A DNA stretch of 64,000 bases from Niebla homalea (Eukaryota > Ascomycota > Lecanoromycetes > Lecanorales > Ramalinaceae), in assembly GCA_019925105.1 (NCBI GenBank), contig JAHGAU010000038.1, forward strand, positions 414,642 through 478,641, in the 5' to 3' direction. Position 1 is the stretch's first letter. Every line of letters starts with the position of its first letter. Position numbers and translations under genes: made by a program. The notes below the pieces were generated by a model, which searched no databases, was not told the origin of the DNA, and saw nothing but the letters and a program-made list of their open reading frames with translations. Positions 55,121-64,000 of the stretch are shown here, one piece after another.

Positions 55121-58100
55121 TCAGGTGGGTCTGCCTCTTCCATAGGCGGGCTGATCGGTGCCCGCTGCAGGCTGATCGGTATCCATTGGAGGCTGGTCTT
55201 GTCCAGTAACGTCTTCAGCTGGCGTTGGACCGATATCCCACGTTGGCAGAGACGGCGAAGCGACGGGGACCCCGATGCCCAAATTTTGCGGAACGTACGG
55301 TTTGGGCGGATCGTGCTTGGCCTGTTTTTGCTTGCGAGCGGCCGCTTCTCGCTTCTTCTCGTTGGTCGAACCTTGAGCAGAATGCACAGGCTTCTGCACG
55401 AACCCTTGCTGGCCAGGCTTTGGCCATTCCGTATCGGCCTGTGCACCCTTCTTCGGCGCCTTGTACTGATCTCTGGCCAGATCCCGGTCGGCTCGGGCGC
55501 GGTATTCCCGGTGGATCTGATCCGGGATGTCGCGCAATCGGTCGACTTGCTGGCGGCGTTGGTAGGTCTCTTGCTCGAGCAAGGCCTCTCGCCGCTCTTG
55601 TTCCTGTATGGCTTGGGGATGATCATCCTCGGATTCCACCTCGACGACGAGTTTGCGAGCTTCGGCGTCGTCGATAAGAGCGGCGAGGGAACTCAACTCG
55701 CTGTCCGGATCGCTCTTGGCCGCCTTCTTGGTATCCTTGATGGAGCCAACATGGCAGAAGATCGTCAAGGCAAATTGGGCACGCGTGATGGCCACGTTGA
55801 TGCGGTTGTCCTCCAATGCATACTTGCTGATGGTGTCCCCGGAGCGCAGAGGCTTGGTAGGGTCCAATTTCTGGCTCTGAGGGCCGCCGGGGGGTTTTTT
55901 GGCAGCGACAATGTCCAGAATCACGACCGGTGCCTGCTGACCCTGGAATGCGTCAATCGTGGCGATGTCATGAAGGTCCGCCAGGATCACTTCGCCGTTG
56001 GGTTGCTCCATGATCTTCTGCTGGGTCACCGAGTGCTGGCCCTTGTACATGTTGAGCACGATGATGTCCTGGGCTCGGACGCCTTTGGCGATGAAGCGAG
56101 ATACGTGGGCGGCAACAGCAGTCGCGTTGGCGTAGTTCTGCAATGAGGTCCCGCCGTTCACGTCTGGACGCGCGCAACCTTTGAAGGCATCCACAACCAG
56201 GTACTCACATGCGTCGATCTTCTTCACCCCCATCTCGACACCGATCTCTCGGGCAGCCCTCCGGAAGTCATTGTCGGGGATGGTGCTCTCGTCGGAGAAG
56301 AGCCTACCATCGTAAAACCTCGTGCTCGGGAAACGGCAAAGCTGGTTGTGAAACCGGTATGACCGTGTTAGCATTACCGAGGGGTGAGACTTTCGCACCA
56401 GCATTTCCATGAGCGACAAGCGAGCATTCAGGGCGAACTCGTTGTTCGCCCGGTCAAGCTGCACGGACCGGAGCTGCTTGTGATCCCCAATCAGGACCAC
56501 GCCTTGGACAGAGCTCTCGTGTTGTTGCATTGGCACACAGGCTTCCGTGGTCGACATTTGACCATTCTCGTCCTGCATGACGATGGTGGCTCTGAAGCCG
56601 GCGAGGGCGATCCCCTGGCCGGAGACATAAGTGGTTGCCACTATGCAGTCGGCACGCTGGATGATGCGTGAGAGCTGTGCGAAGCGGACGTCCTTCCATC
56701 TACGGGCCATCTGTGACTTGATAGCTCTCCCGCGAAGTTCGCGGATATCTCGCACCAAGGTGCTGTACTCGCAGGACTTGGAGGTCTTCATGGCGATATA
56801 ATCCGCCTCTGTGACGAGCTCCATGGCGGGTGGCGCCGTGTCTGGAAACTGCAGCGTGAAGGCATCCTCGTAGTCTGCGTGGACCAGCATGCGCATGTAA
56901 TAGGCGGCCGTTGTCTCAAGAGGATAGGTCCTATTACGCGATCTCTTCTCTGTCAGGTCCTGGTAATCTTTCTCGACCTCTGCGACAAGCCCAGCCCGGA
57001 AGAGAAGGTCTTCGTCGCCGGCCTCGAACATGAACCGGGCGATAGCCTTTTGGAGTTGTTCATCCTCGACGAAAGGCCCCTGCTGGTTGCTCGTGGACCT
57101 AAGAATTTGCAGCTCGTCCAGCTGGTGAGTCTCAAGCCGAAGTACCAACTTGTCGCTGCCTGCCATCTTCTTGTAGATCTGCGCACAGGCATTGTCAGCC
57201 GAACTGTTGGTTGGGCCAGCCACGAAGACCTTGTGATTGGCCCGGAGGAAGCAATTCACAGCCTCGACGCAGACCTTGGTTTTCCCTGTGCCTGGAGGAC
57301 CACGAATTATTGCAAGGCCGTCCGGAGCCCGTCTCAACGATTGGAGGGCGTTGATCTGCTCCGCATTCAGCTGCTTCGAACCAGCGAGTGCCTTGACGTG
57401 TTTGACCATGTCGAAATTGCTGTTGGTACCTTCACAAACGGTCAAATCCCTGGACCTTGGCCTCTTTCGCAATTCCTGATTGGTGATGTTGTCACGAAGC
57501 GCTGCGAGGATCTCCGACCTGGACGACCAGAGCTGGATCGTCGAAGCAAGCTCTTGTCTCTCGTTTGAGACATCAACCAAAGCTTCGATCCGTCCCTTGG
57601 CAAGGCGAGAGTCTGCCAGATCCGCCAATCCCTCATGAATCACAGCCGGTGCTGGAGCCTGTGCCCTGGGAGGTTTGGTTAGGATGGCAGCAAAGGTCGT
57701 TCCAGTCAGTTGAAGCTCGTTGGGTGGATCCGGGGTGACGACCTCTCCGATGTAGTGGCGGTCAACCTTTGTCGGTTCGTGCTTCTTGAGCACTCTGCCA
57801 TCCCAGAGCGTCTCGTTGCTGAACTCAAGCCTGAACCTAAGACCGATCGGGATCGTTTTGCGATCGATGTCCCCACCCGTGCCGCGGAAACGCACGCATG
57901 CGCGAAAGTTCTGACCCAGAATCGTCATGGGATCGTCGAAGTTCCTCGAATGATAATCCGGTGGCATTATCTTCTTCAAGAACGTCAATGACTTGAACGG
58001 TCTCAGGTAAATGAGAGAGTCATATTCTCCAAGGTGGATGGTGAGAGCTTGCTTGTACTGGGCAGCGCGGATAATGCCCACGGCATAGCATATCAACGAT

Positions 58101-59078
58101 CCTTCCAGGGTAGTGAACGACAAGAAAAGTGGAAATCTGAACATGGTGGCACTGCCTTTCCCTACGCTGACCCCTTCCTTGTCTGTTGACTTGATGTACA
58201 TTCCACCGCCAATGTCGCGCTGGGTCGGAGCCTGGTCGATGTTGAGTACGGGCTCCCTGCCATACTGGTGGAATAACGGGAGCTGCTGAGAGACGACCTG
58301 CGAGAACTTGCCTGCCAATTTTGTAGTCCACAAATCCAGTGGGACGCGAGGGTTGAACCAGCATGTGACGCGTACAGCTGAGCTTCGCCACTGGTGAAGG
58401 CACATGGCTGCTATTGATACCTGCCGCTGGTTCTCCTGCGTTGCCTTTTCGCTGAAAGTGTGCCAAGGCTGCGGGTTGAATGGATTGATCACCTGGTAGC
58501 CATGGGTGAGCATGCTGAAGCAAGCGTAATTGACATAATCAGCCCCAGCTAGATCCATAAACCCTCTCTCACGAAAGGATTCCTCGTCTTTCAAGAGCCC
58601 GTGGGTGAACCATTCTATCCGGTTGCCCTTGGCAGTCTTGACTGATGGCTCCCACAGAATCTTGAACGAAACCTGCTCGGTACCCATCTGCTGCTCATTG
58701 TCCAAGGCGTCCGGGTTTGCAGTAAGGTCGAGAGAAATTGACGGTTCACCATACCTTCCGGGGTTCAATAAAAATTTGACGGAAGCTCCAAGAAGATTCT
58801 CGTTCACATGGCCGAATGAGAAAGTCTCAGGCTCAGTACCATTAGGCTTGAATCGATCAATTCTGACATAGCATCTCAAGGGTCGAATCCTCTTCGGAAT
58901 CTCGGCAAAGTTGAAAGGCGGAGGCCCCTCGGGCGCTGGAACGGGCTCCTGTCGCTTGCGGGGCGGACTCTCTGCCTCTGGTGCTGGACGTTTCTGGACC
59001 GTTCCAGCCGCTTGGCTTCTTGTAGCCTGCTGACTCTGTATGCTTCCCTCCGACCATGTCTCGCCTCATCGCTGCCAT
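55121..59078 (-). CDS. UPF1-like superfamily 1 helicase
   Basis: The helicase core is unmistakable. Numbering from the codon at 58879: Walker A GPPGTGKT (527-534), Ia region VFVAGPTNSSADNACAQI, motif II DENGQ (770-774, where UPF1 relatives usually have DEA), motif III GDHKQL (798-803), IV region RSYRFHNQLCRF, motif V TIDAFQGQQAPVVILD (from 974) and motif VI NRINVAITRAQ (1025-1035). These NTPases unwind RNA or DNA. The long frame (58879-55121) opens with TTG and has no ATG for 64 codons, so an upstream exon is needed. A start at 59078 (MAAMRRDMVGG) and a 64-bp intron (58936-58999) fit in phase. At the other end, a 46-bp intron (55165-55210) would switch to a basic tail ending at 55027. Both introns have weak donors, so frameshifts are the alternative. 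Confidence 0.8.
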
Positions 59079-59762
59079 GGCGATTTGTCCGGGTGTTAAG
59101 CTGGTCTGTTGACCAGCAGCAGCAGCTTGGTTTGATGATGCAGAGGCTGCACCGATGTCGGAAGAGGTTGTTAGATTGGGTTGACCCCCCTGGCTAATGC
59201 TACAGGGGAGAGATGGCTCCTGAGAGCCGGGTGGAGGGACCTGACCCTCGGGTTGGTCGGAGTCCAATCCATGTGCACAAATGCAGCAAGGATATAAGGG
59301 ACAAGCCCACACTGACACACACACGCACACACACACACAAACACAGACACAGGTTGTAAGCAGTAAGGTTTGCAGCTGCAGATAGATCTTTGATGTTACT
59401 TTGAGGAGAAGAGAAGGCAGAAGGAAGGCAAACGGATGGTTTACATGGAAAATTCCACGGGCGCTAGTCCCAAAAAGGGTGTGTCATTCACGCAGTGTTG
59501 ATGAGGATGAATGAATGACTAGTAGAGACGCCCTTTGTACCTTTCGATTCATGCAACTTTTCCACACATTATCATTCTGAGCTGCAGAGTGAAGCACTAC
59601 CATTGAATTCGACACTGGCAGTACACTGCCTCCTTTCGTTTGTTTTGCGGTCTTCGTAGTATCACGAGGTCGCCGAGTGGAAGGTCTCGCTTACCTTCGC
59701 ACAACTGCCTAGCCAATTGTACCCCCAGGAGGTCGGTTTCTATCGACTCCTTCAACCATACA
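59079..59762. other. Divergent intergenic region, helicase and CCHC gene
   Basis: About 0.7 kb with the CA microsatellite. The minus-strand frame continues open to 59336 but without an ATG, and probably represents 5' leader of the helicase transcript. Confidence 0.45.
59308..59352. repeat. CA/GT microsatellite
   Basis: Imperfect (CA)n with CG and AA interruptions, in the divergent promoter between helicase and CCHC genes. An antisense open frame here begins with a poly-(Cys-Val) stretch and is an artefact of the repeat. Confidence 0.85.
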
Positions 59763-61793
59763 ATGTCCAATGATTTGAACAATCATTCTCACCCTACTGG
59801 CGAGAGGCAGGGTGGTCCACCCCCTGCATCTGCTCTGAGGCCATCAACCTCGCCAGAGAGGAATGGCTTGGGCATGCCTTCTCGCATCTCCGATGGAGAC
59901 CAGGGTAATCCTACTTCTGGGCTCCATCCAAGATGGATCTCCAGAGCTCGTCCCTTGTCTCTGGCTCAACCCCGCGGCCCGAATCCTCTTGGCGGCGAGG
60001 GTCAGAGTGCATTGCCACTTGGGGGCGGGCTGACAGATTCATTATCTTTCCAGCCAAACGAGCCATCTTGGAGGGAGCTGAAAGATGAAAATTCCGATCT
60101 CAAACGCCAGAACGCGGCTCTGAGACAGCAGAACGCGGCTCTGGCACAGGATACGGTCGACCTTCGGGAGAACCTCAAGGAACGTACTCGAGAGCTTGAT
60201 AACGCCGAAAATTATGTCCAGATTTTGACTGAAGACTATCAAGGACAGGTCCAGGACCTCATTGGGACAGGCTCCAGCCGACAGGATGAGCGTGTTGGAC
60301 GCCTGGAGGCAGAGCTGGCAGCCAACCAGAACGCACTCCGATGCGTCAATGAAAACTTCGATCGCGTCGAGGAATTCGTCAAAGAAGTCTCCAACCGTCG
60401 CATCGAGGATCCGAGGACTGACAACCTCGGAGAGGGTTCCAGTGAGGACAGTGACGATATTTCTAGTGGAGGCCAGGCCGGCAAAAAGGACTTCCCTGTA
60501 GCTGCTGAGCAAGCTGAACCTGCACTCCCCCCTGTGGCTAAGAGTCCCATTCGTCAGACAAAGCGTCAAAGGGACAAGGTGACCGAGGGGCAGCTTATAG
60601 ATGCCTCGAGGAAGAAGGCCCGAATGGAGGATTGGGCTGCTTCGTCTGCGTCTGCGGATACCGATGACTATGTTTATCGTGCCTTTGTCCGGGCTCAGCT
60701 TCCGCTGCAATCCTTGTCAAAGACGCAATCCGATGAGCCTCGGATTTCGGAGACGATAGGCGAGCCGTCTAGCCCCCCAGCGCCACAATCGATGGAGGAG
60801 GCACCTGAGCAGACAGCCGACGAAAAGCGAGCTGCTTGGGCTGCACAGTCCCGAGCCCGTGACAAGCAATATTTCACCCAAAACCAGACAAAAAGACCCT
60901 TGTCGTTGGCGGAAGCGGAACGCAGGGGTATATCTCCATATCAGGCCACGGAGATGATAAAGGAGAAGTATCTTCAAGTCACCACTGGTCCTGACGGGCG
61001 AGAGAAGGAAGAGTGGGTTGAGCGGGTGAATGACCCCAGTCAACAGCCGGTCGCGCGTGAGGAGGTAGAGGCGATGGCCAAGGGCGAAGAGGCCCCAGCT
61101 AGTCACCCACAAATAGCTCCGCAACCGAAGCTCCCGGCGAAAGCAGAGGTCAAATCCAGTCCTGACAAGAAACCCACCAAACCAAAGAAGGTGGTGAGAA
61201 ATTTCATGGCTGAGGCGACGATCTATGCTGAAGAACATGGTATGGCCCTGACCGAGGCATTCGAAATCCTCCGACCCAAGCCAGAGAAAAAGGCGAAGCC
61301 CAGCCGGCCAGGCCAGGCCATCAGCGATTACGAGGCGTTAGGAAATGATCCCATACCGTCAATTGAGGCTACTAGGTCGGCGAACCCAGGACCCCAGAAG
61401 CTTCCTCCCAGTCCGGTGAAGGAAGAGCCGTGGAGGATTTTTTCAACCAGATTTTCTGTGCCGGCTACAACTGCGCCGCCCCCTGCCGTTCCCCAACCCG
61501 ACAAGACAGGAGGTGAGCCCAAAGGTAAGAGTAGTAACATCAAGGCTCGGGACCAAGTGGCAGGTCAGCGTCAACAACAGGGCGGCGCGACTCGCGGCGC
61601 TATACGCGGAGAGATCATTTGCTACTACTGCGGTAAACCAGGACATGTGCACGCCAAGTGCCCGAACAAAGCTCACCAGACGGAGGACAAAGGCCGTCGC
61701 GTGGAACGAGGTGGTGGTAGTGATCGTGGCCATGGCGGCGACCGGGGTGGCAATCCGTTTACATCTCTGGCAGACAAATCAGGCGGGGCATAG
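59763..61793 (+). CDS. Gag-like CCHC zinc-knuckle protein with coiled coil
   Basis: ATG 59763 gives 676 residues without intron; the frame upstream opens with a TTG at 59640. Residues 1-100 are Pro/Gly/Ser-rich. A coiled coil spans about 100-210 (ELKDENSDLKRQNAALRQQN, LKERTRELDNAENYVQILTE), then charged disordered sequence with KRQRDK. Two short alpha segments recur in style (SLAEAERRGISPYQATEMIK; NFMAEATIYAEEHGMALTEA). A classical retroviral-type zinc knuckle CX2CX4HX4C sits at residues 620-633 (CYYCGKPGHVHAKC), followed by an RG-rich tail. The knuckle and disorder resemble LTR-retrotransposon Gag, but no protease, reverse transcriptase or integrase follows. It may bind RNA for the adjacent helicase. 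Function is inferred only. Confidence 0.65.
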   Translation: MSNDLNNHSHPTGERQGGPPPASALRPSTSPERNGLGMPSRISDGDQGNPTSGLHPRWISRARPLSLAQPRGPNPLGGEGQSALPLGGGLTDSLSFQPNEPSWRELKDENSDLKRQNAALRQQNAALAQDTVDLRENLKERTRELDNAENYVQILTEDYQGQVQDLIGTGSSRQDERVGRLEAELAANQNALRCVNENFDRVEEFVKEVSNRRIEDPRTDNLGEGSSEDSDDISSGGQAGKKDFPVAAEQAEPALPPVAKSPIRQTKRQRDKVTEGQLIDASRKKARMEDWAASSASADTDDYVYRAFVRAQLPLQSLSKTQSDEPRISETIGEPSSPPAPQSMEEAPEQTADEKRAAWAAQSRARDKQYFTQNQTKRPLSLAEAERRGISPYQATEMIKEKYLQVTTGPDGREKEEWVERVNDPSQQPVAREEVEAMAKGEEAPASHPQIAPQPKLPAKAEVKSSPDKKPTKPKKVVRNFMAEATIYAEEHGMALTEAFEILRPKPEKKAKPSRPGQAISDYEALGNDPIPSIEATRSANPGPQKLPPSPVKEEPWRIFSTRFSVPATTAPPPAVPQPDKTGGEPKGKSSNIKARDQVAGQRQQQGGATRGAIRGEIICYYCGKPGHVHAKCPNKAHQTEDKGRRVERGGGSDRGHGGDRGGNPFTSLADKSGGA

Positions 61794-61859
61794 GTGTCTG
61801 AAAGGCGATAGCTTCATCGTCAATGAAGCAGTTTACAGATAGGCAACTGTAGATAGCTG

Positions 61860-61887
61860 GCGGGGCAGCTCTTCAGGGCTGCCCCGC
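61860..61887. other. 10-bp perfect inverted repeat downstream of the CCHC gene
   Basis: GCGGGGCAGC (61860-61869) pairs with GCTGCCCCGC (61878-61887) around an 8-nt loop, 66 bp past the stop codon. It would be a stable GC-rich hairpin in the 3' UTR. Confidence 0.8.
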
Positions 61888-63090
61888 TCTCACCTCTTCC
61901 ATCCCTTGTAAAAGGGGGGTGGAAGGGTGGGACACCAGCGTCGGGCTCGCACTTCTACGCAGTGCTGGTGATTAGTAGCCCATATCTGGGTGAAGCTAGG
62001 CCGAGCTCCAATTCTTCAAAAGCCATGTCGTCGCAATATGCCTTTAAACTTTTGATCTCTACCTCAAGGAAAGCGCCAACGAGCCGAACCTTGTGGCCAT
62101 GCTGGCAGTCAATAATATACCTGCGTCTGGGAAGGCTTCGATCGTTGGCAACGACATCGCTGTTTATGATTAAGGCTGAATTGATCCTCAATCGAAGGGA
62201 GGCGGGGGGTTATTGGACCGACGGTTGAATCTTTCATTTACTCAAACGGCGCAAAGGAGTAATAGCCCAACGTTTGAACTTTGCTACGGTATGACTTAGG
62301 AGAGGCAAGGACGTGATCAGAAACGGGAAAAGGCAATGGATTACAATGAAGATAAAGGCCAGACTTGGAAAGAAGTACCCCAGTCCAGCGCTTGCGGAGC
62401 AATGCTGCTCATTGCGGTCAACTCAGGATAGATCACAGTTGCATCGTAAGGCCAAATAGGGGGAAGGGAGGGTCAAGCATGGCACAGGGCGTGGGAGATT
62501 TTCCTATCGCAGCAATTACAGGTCGGACAATTGAAGGATCGCACGGCTTGGACGATGTACGATGTTCGATGATTGCTTTGTGGGCGGTGCTTCATACGCA
62601 TGCTAATTCTACTGTGTCTCCTCACGCAATCCGTGCCCGCATGCTCGATGAATGACAGACAGCCTAGCATAGAAGTCCACTGTATGTCACTCTCTTGCCC
62701 GGGCTGGCTTCGTTGTCCTCTCTAAATCAATGGACTCTCGAATGCGTCTGTTGTACCTTCTCTTTTGATGCTACTGGTCCCCCAAAGTACGGCCACCATA
62801 ACGAGCCTTCCTCACCCAGTGTCTGGACGGAAACACATCAACAGTCTCGTGAAGATCTCAACCTGAGAAGACCCCTCGTCCGTGAGGTGGTGAATGTCTT
62901 GGGGGATGCCTGTATGGAACGGTGCAGTCTGAAGTGCCATCTATCTGGCTACGTTATTGTCTTCCAAGGTTCCTTACCTATCTTCAATGCCGAGTGATGA
63001 AGCTTCGCATCCATACTGTAAGCATTGGCCGCAAGAGAGGGAGTTGAAGTGACTGGTTTGCCTCAGTCCCTCAGCCGCTGCGGAGAAAGA
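61888..63090. other. Intergenic, right side of the island
   Basis: No supportable gene. Short frames (62365-62655, 62695-62997) lack motifs or introns that would extend them. Confidence 0.45.
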
Positions 63091-63094
63091 GCCC

Positions 63095-63149
63095 GGCCCT
63101 AAGCCCCTTCGGGTTAGGGCCCGCATTTAAGCCCCTTCAGGTTAAATGC
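63095..63149. repeat. Twin hairpins with shared loop, TTAGGG-like stem
   Basis: Hairpin 1 has stem GGCCCTAA/TTAGGGCC (63095-63102 with 63114-63121) and loop GCCCCTTCGGG. Hairpin 2 follows at once, with stem GCATTTAA/TTAAATGC (63123-63130 with 63142-63149) and loop GCCCCTTCAGG. The loops differ by one G-to-A change. They sit at the boundary of the AT-rich block. Confidence 0.85.
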
Positions 63150-63165
63150 TGATAAATAGGCTTTT

Positions 63166-64000
63166 TTTTTACGCGTTTAAGCTTAAGAGCCCGTATTTTT
63201 ATCTGATCCGCCTTATTTTAATAATATATTATAGAAATTTTTTTACTTTATAAAAAATTTATTATTATTTATATTTATAATATAATTCTATACTTATTAT
63301 AATTACGATATTATATTAATTTACTTTTATTTCTTATTTAAAATTTAAATATTTAATTATAATAAGTTTTTTTTTTTATTTTTTATTATTATTTTATTCT
63401 TTTATAACGTAATATAAAAATTCCTAGAAAGTTTACGGAATCCCAACTTATAAAGAATAATAATAACCTTTTTTTAACTTAATTTTTTATTATATAATAA
63501 GTACTTAAGTTTATAATAAACGTTAAAATTAATTAAAGTAACCGTAAATACCTTTATATATAATATTTTAATATTATTTATCGCCTTTAAGAACTTAAAA
63601 TTATTAATATAAAATTAATAATTAATCCAATATTATTTACGTATATCGTTAATATAATTAAATAAAAGTTTAATTTTAAGTTAAAAACGGAATAAGTATT
63701 AATATTAAAAAGTTTTTTAAAAGATTAATTAAATATAATTATAATTATAAAAACGGGATTTAAGAAAAATATATTATTTTAAGTTATATTTTTTATATAT
63801 AAACTTATTAAAAGTATTTTAATTATTATACCTTTAAAAACCTTAAAAAAAGAATAATATTTAAAAATAACTTTTATCGATAATTATTAACCTTTTATAT
63901 TAAATAACGATAATAATAATATTAATAATTAAAGGTAAATACGTAAAGGATACTTTATTTACGGTATTACGATCTTATAAAGTAAAAACGTTATATTAAT
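63166..64000. repeat. RIP-degraded AT-rich block (runs off window)
   Basis: The sequence becomes almost wholly A/T. By my eye count it holds about 18 CpG but only 2 CpA and 1 TpG, with abundant TpA. Loss of CpA/TpG while CpG persists is the signature of repeat-induced point mutation of repeats in Pezizomycotina. No frame survives. The original element cannot be identified. Confidence 0.85.

Noticed and set aside
58857..59336. Separate secreted Cys-rich protein starting in the CA repeat
   Set aside because: It starts with GTG inside a microsatellite; only its later part (from 59078) is plausible, as the first exon of the helicase gene.
59763..61793. LTR retrotransposon gag-pol
   Set aside because: A CCHC knuckle is present but no protease, reverse transcriptase, RNase H or integrase follows and no LTRs were seen.
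49191..64000. Starship-type giant element
   Set aside because: No DUF3435 tyrosine recombinase or clear terminal repeats are visible in the window, so I do not make that call.
1..64000. tRNA, rRNA and CRISPR features
   Set aside because: I saw no cloverleaf with a T-loop GGTTCRANNCC context, no rRNA-like block and no regularly spaced repeat/spacer array; a covariance-model scan would be needed to exclude tRNAs fully.

Overview
This window is nuclear DNA of a filamentous ascomycete (Pezizomycotina). The evidence is short 45-120 bp introns with GT(A/G)xGT donors and CTNAC-like branch sites, typical Pezizomycotina families (UstYa/DUF3328, Zn2Cys6 regulator, DUF3605, STAND-type fungal N-terminal domains, nudE), and an AT-rich tail with the dinucleotide skew of repeat-induced point mutation (RIP). 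The gene set is compatible with a dothideomycete, but I cannot name the species. Several open frames open with GTG or TTG, so I moved starts to the first plausible ATG and rebuilt exons by hand from splice signals and phase.

Left part (1-7 kb): the 3' part of an amidase-signature gene, then a UstYa-like (DUF3328) oxidase gene on the minus strand. Divergent from it on the plus strand is a small secreted protein with six near-identical 19-residue units, each preceded by Lys-Arg. That is the plan of a fungal ustiloxin-type (dikaritin) RiPP precursor with its modifying enzyme. The repeated motif YKYGKY is the candidate core, and this pair is the most interesting find in the window.

Middle (7-48 kb): mostly housekeeping or conserved genes. 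They include two divergent genes with STAND-type N-terminal domains, SND2/TMEM208, NADH-cytochrome b5 reductase, a DUF3605/Gig1-like protein, a CT-rich minisatellite with a putative spliced low-coding transcript, a methyltransferase-like fragment and a small secreted Cys protein. Further on are an unknown 510-aa protein, a RING-ZZ-SH3 E3 ligase candidate, a GABA/choline-type permease, nudE, an Arg-rich coiled-coil protein and a class 3 lipase. The stretch ends with a GNAT acetyltransferase, an MFS remnant, a MARVEL protein, a small coiled-coil protein, mitochondrial L7/L12 and a Zn2Cys6 regulator.

Right part (49-62 kb): four large, intron-poor genes that look unlike the rest. One has a GIY-YIG-like patch, one is a coiled-coil protein with a half zinc cluster, one is a UPF1-like SF1 helicase, and one is a CCHC zinc-knuckle protein divergent from the helicase. 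They are followed by twin hairpins with TTAGGG-like stems and then about 0.83 kb of extremely AT-rich, CpA/TpG-depleted DNA (RIP). This looks like a lineage-specific or mobile-element island at the edge of a repeat block.
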